This document shows positions 1-7,193 of a stretch of DNA of 7,408 bases, one piece after another. Source of the DNA: DATAXV01 sp036272915 (GTDB lineage Bacteria; Chloroflexota; Dormibacteria; Dormibacterales; Dormibacteraceae). Position 1 is the first letter of the stretch. Each line of letters begins with the position of its first letter. Position numbers and translations under genes: made by a program. The stretch is from assembly GCA_036272915.1 (NCBI GenBank), contig DATAXV010000198.1:1-7408 (forward strand), read 5' to 3'. The notes below the pieces were generated by a model. It was not told the DNA's origin. It did not search any database and saw only the letters and a list, made by a program, of their open reading frames with translations.

Positions 1-1372
1 TGAGGGCCGTCCCGGAGGCGGCCAGGCGGCACAGGAACAGACCGAAGGCCTCCTCGGGGGCGTCCTCGCGCGACTCCGTGATGAGCACACCGTGCACGCC
101 ATCGGTTCGGTCGAGCTGACTCTCGACCCAGCTCCGGCGCTCCTCATCGACCTCGCCGATGCCGAAGATCGCCTCCTCGCCGACGAGCACCATCAGGTGG
201 GACGACTCCAGTTCGACCACGGTGAGACCGACGGGCGCCGCGTCGAGCAGCCTGCGGCTGGCGGCCGGACCGCGGCCAGGTCGCGCCTCCAGCAGCAACA
301 GCGGGAGCAGCGGCGGTAGCCGATCCCCCTCGACCTGGGGTGACGTCCAGCGCTCCTGGGGATGGAGTCGGGCGACCTGGTCCCTGGTCGCGGTGGCCAG
401 CCGGAAGCCCTCCAGCTCCCGCGCCAGTTCGTCCCGCACCTCGCCGCTGAGCACGACGTAGCCGGGACCGTTCGGCGGCGTCAGCTTGTAGACGCCGGCG
501 ACGCCGTCGCCAAGCTCGAGCTCGCCGGCGACGACCTCCTCGCCGGGATCGGACGGAGCGGCGAGGATGGCGGCGAGAGCCAGGCTCAGGTAGTGCGCCT
601 CGGTCTGATTGATGTCCCGTCCCTGGCTGCCCTCGAGACGGAAGAAGGTCGGGGTCATCGCCGAGGTCGAAGGCCACCCGTAACGGGCGGCGCGGATCCG
701 CAGGTCGGGCGGGACCTCCTCGTCCAGGGAGAGCAGGAGCGTGCCCCCGGGGACCTCCTCGGGACGGAACCGCCCGCCGTGGAAGGGCACCGTGCCCTCC
801 GGGCAGAGGACCAGGCCGGACTGGATGCCGGCGTTGCCGAGCACGACAGCCGTCATCTGCGCCTCGGCGTCGCCGGCGATCACATGGAGGCCGAACCAGG
901 TGTCGTCGGAGATGCGCTTCCAGGGCCGACGGTCGGCGTAGCGGAGCGTCTGCTCGTAGAGCAGCGACCAGTCGGTCGAGGTCGGGAAGTCGGGCTCCGC
1001 GCCCCGGCCGACCAGGTGCCCGATCAGAGCGTCGAACATGTTCTCCGCTTCGAGCGGGGGGTCGACGGCCAGGATGACGACATCGGCACCGACCGAGACC
1101 GCCTGCTCGGCCACCTGCCGCGCCAGGTCCGGGGCGCACAACAGTGCGGCCGGCGGGGCCGGCTCCCTTCCGTCGGCGGGGCTGACCATGGCCAGGTGCA
1201 AGGCCTCCCGCAGCGAGGCGTCGGGGTCCGGCGCCAGCTGGCTGGCCAGCACCATGCCCTTGGCCAGGTCCAAGACCATGGTCCCGAAGACGGCGGATGC
1301 CCCGTCCACCTTCACGTACTCCGAGACGTCCCGGTGCAGGACAATCCAGGCGGGCTCAGGCGGGCTCGTCAC
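1..1372 (-). CDS. Large protein with likely DUF6930/DUF7309-type domains, 3' end beyond window
   Basis: This frame is open for 457 codons from a GTG at 1372 to the left edge, so the C-terminus is missing. I chose the GTG because it is the first usual start after the in-frame TGA of the upstream thioesterase; only a weak CTGGGG precedes it, so the start is not firm. Residues 76-122 (LLCAPDLARQV, then DPPLEAENMFDALIGHLVG) resemble, from memory, the DUF6930 pattern. Residues 135-271 resemble DUF7309: a W..LYE....Y...RPW motif at 135-151, DDTWFGL at 156-162, and a closing GW...MTPTFFRL....N.TEAHYLSLALAAILA at 232-271. These families occur in uncharacterised cytosolic proteins, some carrying SEC-C zinc motifs; none is visible in the part present. 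No signal peptide or membrane segment is seen. An Arg/Pro-rich linker around 340-375 precedes another alpha/beta-like segment. The gene is certain; the domain names are recalled, not searched, and the function is unknown. A hairpin 43 bp upstream may limit co-transcription with the thioesterase. [Confidence was not given in the original answer; 0.5 is a placeholder.]. Confidence 0.5.
   Translation of the reverse strand, partial: MTSPPEPAWIVLHRDVSEYVKVDGASAVFGTMVLDLAKGMVLASQLAPDPDASLREALHLAMVSPADGREPAPPAALLCAPDLARQVAEQAVSVGADVVILAVDPPLEAENMFDALIGHLVGRGAEPDFPTSTDWSLLYEQTLRYADRRPWKRISDDTWFGLHVIAGDAEAQMTAVVLGNAGIQSGLVLCPEGTVPFHGGRFRPEEVPGGTLLLSLDEEVPPDLRIRAARYGWPSTSAMTPTFFRLEGSQGRDINQTEAHYLSLALAAILAAPSDPGEEVVAGELELGDGVAGVYKLTPPNGPGYVVLSGEVRDELARELEGFRLATATRDQVARLHPQERWTSPQVEGDRLPPLLPLLLLEARPGRGPAASRRLLDAAPVGLTVVELESSHLMVLVGEEAIFGIGEVDEERRSWVESQLDRTDGVHGVLITESREDAPEEAFGLFLCRLAASGTAL
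1348..1367. repeat. Perfect 10-bp tandem direct repeat near the 5' end of a gene
   Basis: The unit aggcgggctc occurs twice back to back, at 1348-1357 and 1358-1367. It lies just inside the GTG start at 1372 of the minus-strand DUF gene and encodes part of its Pro-rich N-terminus (SPPEPA). Because 10 is not a multiple of three, gain or loss of a unit would shift the frame if the GTG is the true start. With only two copies it may be coincidental. Confidence 0.5.
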
Positions 1373-1414
1373 TGGCCCCAGGATAGCGGGACGGGATACG
1401 TCTTCAGGCGATCC

Positions 1415-1449
1415 GAGCGGTCCCGAGACGCGCGGGGTCGGGACCGCTC
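1415..1449 (-). terminator. Hairpin overlapping the thioesterase stop codon
   Basis: A perfect 12-bp inverted repeat has arms gagcggtcccga (1415-1426) and tcgggaccgctc (1438-1449) around an 11-nt loop. The right arm includes two bases of the TGA stop of the minus-strand thioesterase gene. No T-run follows on the minus strand, which is common for high-GC hairpin terminators. It could end the thioesterase transcript or attenuate read-through into the DUF gene that starts 43 bp further on. It could also work for plus-strand RNA, although no plus-strand gene is visible here. Confidence 0.55.
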
Positions 1450-1921
1450 ACAGCTGCCAGGAGAGCTGCCGCAGGAACCGTGGATTGCGCTCCAGCGTCG
1501 CCTCGGTGGCCGGGCGTGCGATGTCCTCGAGGGTCCTCGGGACACGGCCTGGGCGCCCATCGGCAAGGCGCGTCCAGACCCATTCGGTGACGATCTCGGC
1601 GAGATCGGCGGCGTCGCTCAGCCGGTGGATCACGGTGTGGCGCACACCCCTGGTGCCGCGGACCAGGAGCACTCTCACACACAGGTCGAGCATGTCCCCG
1701 TAGAGCGCGGGGCGCTGATAGGTGACGAAGTTCCGGTGCACCACCCAGGCTCCGCCATTCTCGCGGGTCCAGTCCGCGCCGAACCCGGAGCGCTCGGCGT
1801 GCTCGATGGTCAGGTGCTCGGCGTAGTTGAGGTAGACCGCGTTGTTGACGTGCCCGTTCCCGTCCAGCTCATAGCTCCGAACCGGCCACTGTGTCCTGTA
1901 CTCGAGAGGATCGACGCTCAC
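1448..1921 (-). CDS. Hotdog-fold acyl-CoA thioesterase, 4-hydroxybenzoyl-CoA thioesterase (4HBT/YbgC-like) family
   Basis: The 157-aa product has the length and layout of a single-domain hotdog thioesterase. These cytosolic enzymes hydrolyse the thioester bond of acyl-CoA or acyl-ACP. The signature is at residues 17-36: YELDGNGHVNNAVYLNY, with D20 in the position of the family's catalytic aspartate, followed by the GHVNN helix start. An aromatic/basic core strand follows (WVVHRNFVTYQRPALYGD, 59-76), then the usual strands (VRVLLVRGTRGVRHTVI; IVTEWVWTRL). The substrate cannot be read from the sequence; fatty-acyl and aromatic acyl thioesters are both possible. The start is GTG at 1921, with GGAG directly abutting it. 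That spacing is too short for a normal ribosome site, so the true start could differ by a few codons, for example an in-frame CTG 18 bases upstream. The gene lies 36 bp downstream of the 270-aa gene on the same strand and is probably co-transcribed with it. Confidence 0.93.
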   Translation of the reverse strand: MSVDPLEYRTQWPVRSYELDGNGHVNNAVYLNYAEHLTIEHAERSGFGADWTRENGGAWVVHRNFVTYQRPALYGDMLDLCVRVLLVRGTRGVRHTVIHRLSDAADLAEIVTEWVWTRLADGRPGRVPRTLEDIARPATEATLERNPRFLRQLSWQL

Positions 1922-1957
1922 CTCCGTCGATTCTATGGTCAGCGTCGGAGCAAGGCG

Positions 1958-2770
1958 TCAGCCCCGCGCCCCTGGGCCATCTCGACCGGCCTCGTTGTGC
2001 CCGCGCCCGCGGTCGCCGTGACCAAGCTCGGGCGGACTGGAGCGGGTGCGCCGGGCCTGCCCGATGTCGCCGGTGTCGACCTGAAATTCCAGCCCGGGAC
2101 CGCGCCGGCGAGGCTGGTTGCCGACATCGCGGTCGTCCGCCGCCTCCCTGGCCTGGCCGAAGGGCGGATCGCCCACGCCACCAAGGCGCGCGAAGGCGAG
2201 GGCGGCGACCTCGGTCCGGGCGCTTCTCGCCGCCCTGGATCTGGGGCCGACGTCCGAGAGACGTCCGCGCGCCGCGTCGTGGATGGCGCCGGTGATCGAG
2301 CCGAGAAGGCGGGCGACCGGAGCGGCAGGACTGGCGTTGAGGAGTTCGCCGGCCGGGATCGACACCATGCAGGTGCCCTCGCCCGGACTGTTCAACCAGG
2401 ACTCCGCGCCGATGGCGTCGGCCTCCTTGGCCGCGACCAGCTTCACCCCTTCGAAGGGGACGTTCACGGCCGTGGTCGCATCCTGCGCCCACTCCCGAAG
2501 CTGAGCCAGCCGTTCGACCGGGCTCATCTCCGGCCAGGCGGTGATCCGGTGTCGATCGGCTGCCGTGAATCGGGAGCACACCCCATCGGGGTTCGTAACC
2601 GACCCCTGGTCAGGGCGGAATCGAAGCTTGATCATGACCGCGGGGGGCTCCCCACGCTGGGCGAGTTCGGCAAGTGTCGCAGCGGCCTCGACGTCGGTCT
2701 GGCCGGGCCGAAACCGCCGCTTCAAACGCTCGGCGGCCGCAAGTCCGGTAAGGGGGTCGAGCCATCCCAT
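1958..2770 (-). CDS. Hypothetical protein, unrecognised
   Basis: I do not recognise this 270-aa protein. Residues 1-165 look like a folded soluble domain with predicted helices (GLAAAERLKRRF; DVEAAATLAELAQRG; MSPVERLAQLREWAQDATT) alternating with short beta-like stretches (VMIKLRF, AVNVPFEGVKLVAA, GTCMVSIPAGELL). Residues 166-270 are Arg/Gly/Pro-rich and probably disordered, ending HGDRGRGHNEAGRDGPGARG. No signal peptide, membrane helix or zinc motif is evident. Codons keep G or C in the third position throughout, which supports one uninterrupted frame, though an undetected frameshift near residue 170 cannot be excluded. The start is uncertain: ATG at 2770 lacks an obvious ribosome site, and an in-frame GTG at 2851 would add 27 residues of less convincing sequence. 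The stop is TGA, 36 bp before the thioesterase start, suggesting a two-gene transcript. Confidence 0.72.
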   Translation of the reverse strand: MGWLDPLTGLAAAERLKRRFRPGQTDVEAAATLAELAQRGEPPAVMIKLRFRPDQGSVTNPDGVCSRFTAADRHRITAWPEMSPVERLAQLREWAQDATTAVNVPFEGVKLVAAKEADAIGAESWLNSPGEGTCMVSIPAGELLNASPAAPVARLLGSITGAIHDAARGRLSDVGPRSRAARSARTEVAALAFARLGGVGDPPFGQAREAADDRDVGNQPRRRGPGLEFQVDTGDIGQARRTRSSPPELGHGDRGRGHNEAGRDGPGARG

Positions 2771-2890
2771 TGCGAGGAGGAGGATATTGGGCCGGGGCGG
2801 ACAGTACGCGGACGGTCCGCACGGCCCAGTGGCGACGGAGAGCGGGTGCACATGCTCGACGGCTGCGCCGTCCTGCGCCGCACCTCCCGC

Positions 2891-2915
2891 CCGCCGTTCA
2901 CGCCGGCAACGGCGG
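2891..2915. other. Short GC-rich inverted repeat in the gene-poor region
   Basis: Arms ccgccgtt (2891-2898) and aacggcgg (2908-2915) are perfectly complementary around a 9-nt loop. It lies in untranslated sequence about 120 bp upstream of the 270-aa gene. It could be a secondary terminator behind groEL or part of a regulatory site. No T-run flanks it, and hairpins this short are common at this GC content. Confidence 0.3.
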
Positions 2916-2940
2916 CGGTTGGGGGGTCAGGAAGCCTCAG

Positions 2941-3078
2941 GACCTGGTCATGGACGTACGTAGCTGGCCGCTCGAGGCGTGGCGTTCGTCCGGCCCCTGT
3001 GAAGAGGTTCCATGGCTGGTGGTCGCTCTTCCGCGACCCGGACGGAGCCGGCTGGCGCTCAACCAGCGTCCCCCGTGA
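2941..3078 (+). pseudogene. Decayed C-terminal remnant of a VOC/glyoxalase-bleomycin-resistance family gene
   Basis: No single frame is a gene here, but joining three consecutive plus-strand frames gives a typical VOC-domain C-terminus. DLVMDV is read at 2941-2958. A second frame then gives a TAG at 2961 followed by LAARGVAFVRP (2964-2996); the TAG is one substitution from the GAG (Glu) expected before LAARG. A third frame gives VKRFHGWWSLFRDPDGAGW (2999-3055). In intact VOC proteins the order is LVVDD, ELAARGV, then GWW.FRDPDG.GW, so the order and approximate spacing are right, with four or five residues apparently lost after the first block. I see at least two frame changes and one stop, and nothing VOC-like upstream, so only the 3' part survives. 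The right end is approximate: a TGA at 3076-3078 in the first frame would fit an ending after a third frame change. The remnant points toward groEL and shares its terminator hairpin. Confidence 0.6.
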
Positions 3079-3088
3079 GTGGAGGGGC

Positions 3089-3121
3089 CCGTTGCCGCCG
3101 CCACGATGGCGGCGGCAACGG
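3089..3121 (-). terminator. Strong 14-bp hairpin ending the groES-groEL transcript
   Basis: Perfect arms ccgttgccgccgcc (3089-3102) and ggcggcggcaacgg (3108-3121) flank the 5-nt loop acgat. The hairpin begins 18 bp past the TAA stop of groEL. No U-run follows, as is often seen in high-GC genomes. The stem is symmetric, so it could also have terminated the decayed plus-strand VOC gene that ends just to its left. Confidence 0.8.
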
Positions 3122-3139
3122 AGCCACTGGTCCTTCCTC

Positions 3140-4747
<1,608 letters not shown>

Positions 4748-4780
4748 ATTTTCTTTGATTCCTCCGCTATCGATTCGGTG

Positions 4781-5080
4781 TCAGGCCGCGCCGTTGGGCA
4801 CGACGGCGAGCAGATCCTGCTCGCTGATGATCAGGTACTCGACCTCATCGAGCTTGAACTCGTTGCCGGCGTACTTGGCGTAGAGAACCCTGTCCCCGGC
4901 CTCGACGTCCAGCGTGACGCGGACGCCGTTGTCCAGGACCCGGCCCGGTCCGACCGCCTCGACGATGCCCTCCTGGGGCTTTTCCTTGGCGGTGTCGGGG
5001 AGGAAGATCCCGCTCTTGGTCATCTCCTCGTGCTCGACCGGCCGCACCACGACGCGACCGCCCAGCGGCTTTACGTTCAT
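4781..5080 (-). CDS. groS: 10-kDa co-chaperonin GroES (Cpn10)
   Basis: The 99-aa product matches Cpn10 length. It forms the heptameric lid that closes the GroEL chamber in the cytosol. It starts MNVKPLGGRVVVRP, the conserved first strand. The mobile loop spans about residues 18-38 and carries the hydrophobic tripeptide IFL (25-27) that contacts GroEL. The roof-loop region AVGPGRVLDNG and the strand GDRVLYAKYAGNEFKLD.VEYLII follow, ending in the usual DLLAVV. The frame stays open upstream to 5308, but the ATG at 5080 is chosen because AGGAGG lies 6 nt before it and the Cpn10 homology starts there. It is first in the groES-groEL operon, 33 bp before groEL. No CIRCE (HrcA) or HAIR (HspR) inverted repeat is visible upstream. 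Confidence 0.97.
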   Translation of the reverse strand: MNVKPLGGRVVVRPVEHEEMTKSGIFLPDTAKEKPQEGIVEAVGPGRVLDNGVRVTLDVEAGDRVLYAKYAGNEFKLDEVEYLIISEQDLLAVVPNGAA

Positions 5081-5086
5081 GCAAGA

Positions 5087-5092
5087 CCTCCT
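5087..5092 (-). promoter_or_regulatory. groES ribosome binding site, partly inside a small hairpin
   Basis: AGGAGG sits 6 nt before the groES ATG and fixes the start at 5080 rather than the longer open frame. In the mRNA, its first three bases fall in the 3' arm of a 6-bp stem, UUUCAG with CUGAGG, around the loop UCCC (5090-5105). Two of the six pairs are U-G. Partial masking of the ribosome site is possible. Confidence 0.8.
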
Positions 5093-5124
5093 CAGGGGAC
5101 TGAAATATGGGTTTCCGGCGTGTT

Positions 5125-5151
5125 TTGCTACCCGTCGCTCGGCCGCGTCAA
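5125..5151 (-). promoter_or_regulatory. Candidate groES-groEL promoter
   Basis: On the minus strand, TTGACG (5151-5146) matches a vegetative -35 box in five of six positions. TAGCAA (5130-5125) is a possible -10 box after a 15-bp spacer, shorter than the usual 17. This would give an mRNA leader of roughly 35-40 nt. The call rests on motif matching only. Confidence 0.3.
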
Positions 5152-5183
5152 GCATGCGCGTCCGCGCGCGTAGGATCGGCTCG

Positions 5184-6437
5184 ATGCAAGGGCTCGGATC
5201 GGTTGATCGAACGCTAACCGAGGCGGAGGCCCGGGAGGTCGTCGAAACCCTCTGCGACAGCCAGCCCCTCGCCGGCAGGCGGGTGCTGCTGCTGATCCCG
5301 GACGGCACCCGGCACGCGCCGATCCCCCTCCTCTTCCGCCTCCTGGCTCAGGCCCTCTGTGGCCGGGTCGCGAGTCTGGACGTGCTCGTCGCCCTGGGCA
5401 CGCATCCGGCGATGCCCGACGAGGCGCTGGACCGGCTGGTCGGCATGACGGCGGCGGAGCGGGAGCGCGACGCGCCGGGGGTGCGCATCCACAACCACGC
5501 CTGGCAGGACCCGGCGGCGCTGACCAGCCTCGGCTCCGTCCCCGCAGCGGAGGCGGCGGCGCTGACCGGCGGGCTGCTCGAGCGGGACGTGCCGGTGCGC
5601 CTCAACCGGATGGTCGAGGACGCGGACGTGATCCTGATCTGCGGTCCCGTCTTCCCTCACGAGGTGGCCGGGTTCTCCGGAGGCGCCAAGTACCTCTTCC
5701 CCGGCATCGCCGGCGCCGAGATCATCGACGCCACCCACTGGCTCGGCGCCCTGGTCACCAACATGAGAACGATCGGGGTGCAGGACACGCCGGTCCGCCG
5801 CATCATCCACCGGGCCGCCGAACTGGTGCCCACGCCGGTCCTCTGCCTGGCCATGGCCGTCCGCGGCGAGCGCCTGCACGGGCTCTGGGCGGGTGGCTAC
5901 GAGGAGGCCTGGCGGGCGGCGGCCGAGCTCTCGGCGAAGCTCCACATCGTCGAGGTGGCACGGCCCCTTCGCCGGGTCCTGTCCATGCCCTCGACCATCT
6001 ACGACGACCTCTGGACCGGGGCCAAGGCCATGTACAAGCTGGAGCCCGCGGTCGCCGACGGAGGGGAGATCGTCATCTTCGCTCCTCACCTGGCCGAGGT
6101 CAGCTACACGCACGGACGTCTCATCGACGAGGTCGGCTACCACGTGCGCGACTACTTCACCCTGCAGGAGGAGCGCTTCCGGTCGGTGCCGGGCACGATC
6201 AAGGCGCACAGCACCCACGTCAAGGGAGGCGGCACCTACGACCCCGCCACCGGCGAGGAGCGGCCCCGGATCCAGGTGACGCTGGCCACCAGCATCCCCG
6301 AGGAGCGCTGCCGGCGCATCAACCTCGGCTACCTGGATCCCGCCTCCATCCGCATCGAGGACTGGGAGGACCGGGAGTCGGATGGTGTGCTCGTCGTCCG
6401 GGAGGCGGGCGAGCAGCTCTACCGGCTGCGCGGCTGA
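5184..6437 (+). CDS. LarA-family nickel-pincer 2-hydroxyacid racemase/epimerase (DUF2088)
   Basis: The 417-aa product has LarA length and motifs. LarA racemises lactate with a nickel-pincer nucleotide cofactor; homologues act on other 2-hydroxyacids. Conserved residues are placed by spacing against Lactobacillus LarA: PDGTR (39-43; D40 and R43 for D72 and R75), LGTHP (71-75; H74 for H108), FPHEVAGFSGGAK (157-169; H159 for H174 and K169 for cofactor-linked K184) and DATHW (182-186; H185 for nickel ligand H200). K281 in WTGAKAMYK probably matches K298, with T278 where LarA has Q295. HNHAW replaces the more usual HNHD. The substrate is therefore uncertain; lactate should not be assumed. Start ATG at 5184 has AGGA 8 nt upstream; an in-frame ATG at 5154 would add ten residues. 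No larB, larC or larE lies in the window. The gene is divergent from groES (103 bp) and convergent with the PAS-LuxR gene (3 bp). Confidence 0.92.
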   Translation: MQGLGSVDRTLTEAEAREVVETLCDSQPLAGRRVLLLIPDGTRHAPIPLLFRLLAQALCGRVASLDVLVALGTHPAMPDEALDRLVGMTAAERERDAPGVRIHNHAWQDPAALTSLGSVPAAEAAALTGGLLERDVPVRLNRMVEDADVILICGPVFPHEVAGFSGGAKYLFPGIAGAEIIDATHWLGALVTNMRTIGVQDTPVRRIIHRAAELVPTPVLCLAMAVRGERLHGLWAGGYEEAWRAAAELSAKLHIVEVARPLRRVLSMPSTIYDDLWTGAKAMYKLEPAVADGGEIVIFAPHLAEVSYTHGRLIDEVGYHVRDYFTLQEERFRSVPGTIKAHSTHVKGGGTYDPATGEERPRIQVTLATSIPEERCRRINLGYLDPASIRIEDWEDRESDGVLVVREAGEQLYRLRG

Positions 6438-6447
6438 CCGTCAGCCG
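6431..6447. terminator. Palindrome holding the stop codons of two convergent genes
   Basis: cggctga (6431-6437) and tcagccg (6441-6447) are perfectly complementary around ccg. The left arm ends in the TGA of the LarA-family gene and the right arm starts with the reverse-strand TGA of the PAS-LuxR gene. A competing 7-bp pairing, ccggctg (6422-6428) with cagccgg (6442-6448), is also possible. It may act as a compact bidirectional terminator, but the stem is short and has no T-run. Confidence 0.45.
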
Positions 6448-7193
6448 GAGGCCTGGGCGTCGCGGAGCCGACGCTCCACCACCCAGGCCGCGACCTGGGC
6501 CCTCGACGTGTAGCCCAGCTTCTGCAGGATCCGGGTTACGTGGCTGGCAACGGTGGTCTTGCTGATGTTCAGCCGCCGCGCGATGGCATGGTTGTGCATC
6601 CCCGACGCGACCAGCTCGGCCACCTCCAGCTCGCGGCCGGAGAGCTCCTCCTGCAGCCGTTGGTTGTCGGCCTGCACCAAGGTCCGGACGTGAGAGGTGC
6701 CGTGCGGCGTGGGCTGGAGCGGAGGCGTGGACCGCCGGGGCCGATCGGGCGTGGGCGGCTGGACCTGGGGAGGTGCCTCCACCCGCATCCGGCGCAGGCA
6801 GAAGAGGACCTGTGGTCGGGGGCGGCCGTCGACCGGCACCGGGTAGGCATCGGCGCGCCAGCGGCGCTCATCACCGGGGACCTCGACGTCGACCAGGTGG
6901 GCGGCGACACCGCTGCCGGAGACGCGGCGGAGAGCGTCCTCGACCGTGTCCTGGTCCTCCCACAGCGCGGACCGCGATCCGTGCCGGCCGGCGACCTCCT
7001 TCCAGGCGGCGTTCGCGTGGACGACCCGGCAGGCCTCGTCGACCTCGACCACCGCGATCGGTATGGGGATGATCTCCATACAGCCGGCGAGGAGGGCCTG
7101 GGCCTCACCCGCGCCGAGGCCGGACAGGCCGGGACGTGCCCGGCGCTCCGGCGCCATGACCACCTGCGTGGTCTCGCTCTTCCACTGTGACAT
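6441..7193 (-). CDS. PAS-domain LuxR-family transcriptional regulator
   Basis: The 250-aa product is a probable one-component DNA-binding regulator of the cytosol. Residues 36-135 look like a PAS sensor domain: IPIPIAVVEVDEACRVVHANAAWKEV is the typical first strand pair and helix, and ERRWRADAYPVPVDG with VLFCLRR form the closing strands. A Pro-rich linker (138-165) and a short coiled-coil-like helix (168-184) precede a C-terminal LuxR/GerE helix-turn-helix (about 184-243): LSGRELEVAELVASGM, then IARRLNISKTTVASHVTRILQKLGYTSRAQ. There is no receiver domain with a phospho-aspartate, so it is not a classical response regulator. The PAS ligand is unknown. Start ATG at 7193 has a weak purine-rich GGGGAAG upstream; an in-frame ATG at 7157 (MAPERR) is an alternative. 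It converges on the LarA-family gene and is not in its operon. Confidence 0.9.
   Translation of the reverse strand: MSQWKSETTQVVMAPERRARPGLSGLGAGEAQALLAGCMEIIPIPIAVVEVDEACRVVHANAAWKEVAGRHGSRSALWEDQDTVEDALRRVSGSGVAAHLVDVEVPGDERRWRADAYPVPVDGRPRPQVLFCLRRMRVEAPPQVQPPTPDRPRRSTPPLQPTPHGTSHVRTLVQADNQRLQEELSGRELEVAELVASGMHNHAIARRLNISKTTVASHVTRILQKLGYTSRAQVAAWVVERRLRDAQASG

Noticed and set aside
144..1139. 331-codon minus-strand frame rich in Arg, Gly and Pro
   Set aside because: It overlaps the DUF gene on the same strand in another frame. The other frame has balanced composition and recognisable motifs, so this is a shadow.
2770..3078. 102-codon plus-strand frame as an intact small gene
   Set aside because: It has no ribosome site and is Arg-rich, and only the short DLVMDV stretch fits a known family. 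The region is better explained as a broken VOC remnant spread over three frames.
3070..3135. Short minus-strand frame starting GTG just after groEL with AGGAAGGA upstream
   Set aside because: It encodes only about 22 low-complexity residues and runs through the terminator stem.
4914..5183. N-terminal extension of the LarA-family protein
   Set aside because: The added sequence is antisense to groES and the intergenic region. LarA-like sequence and a ribosome site support the ATG at 5184.
5081..5308. N-terminal extension of GroES to an upstream start
   Set aside because: It would add 76 residues absent from Cpn10 proteins and overlap the LarA-family gene. A good ribosome site precedes the ATG at 5080.
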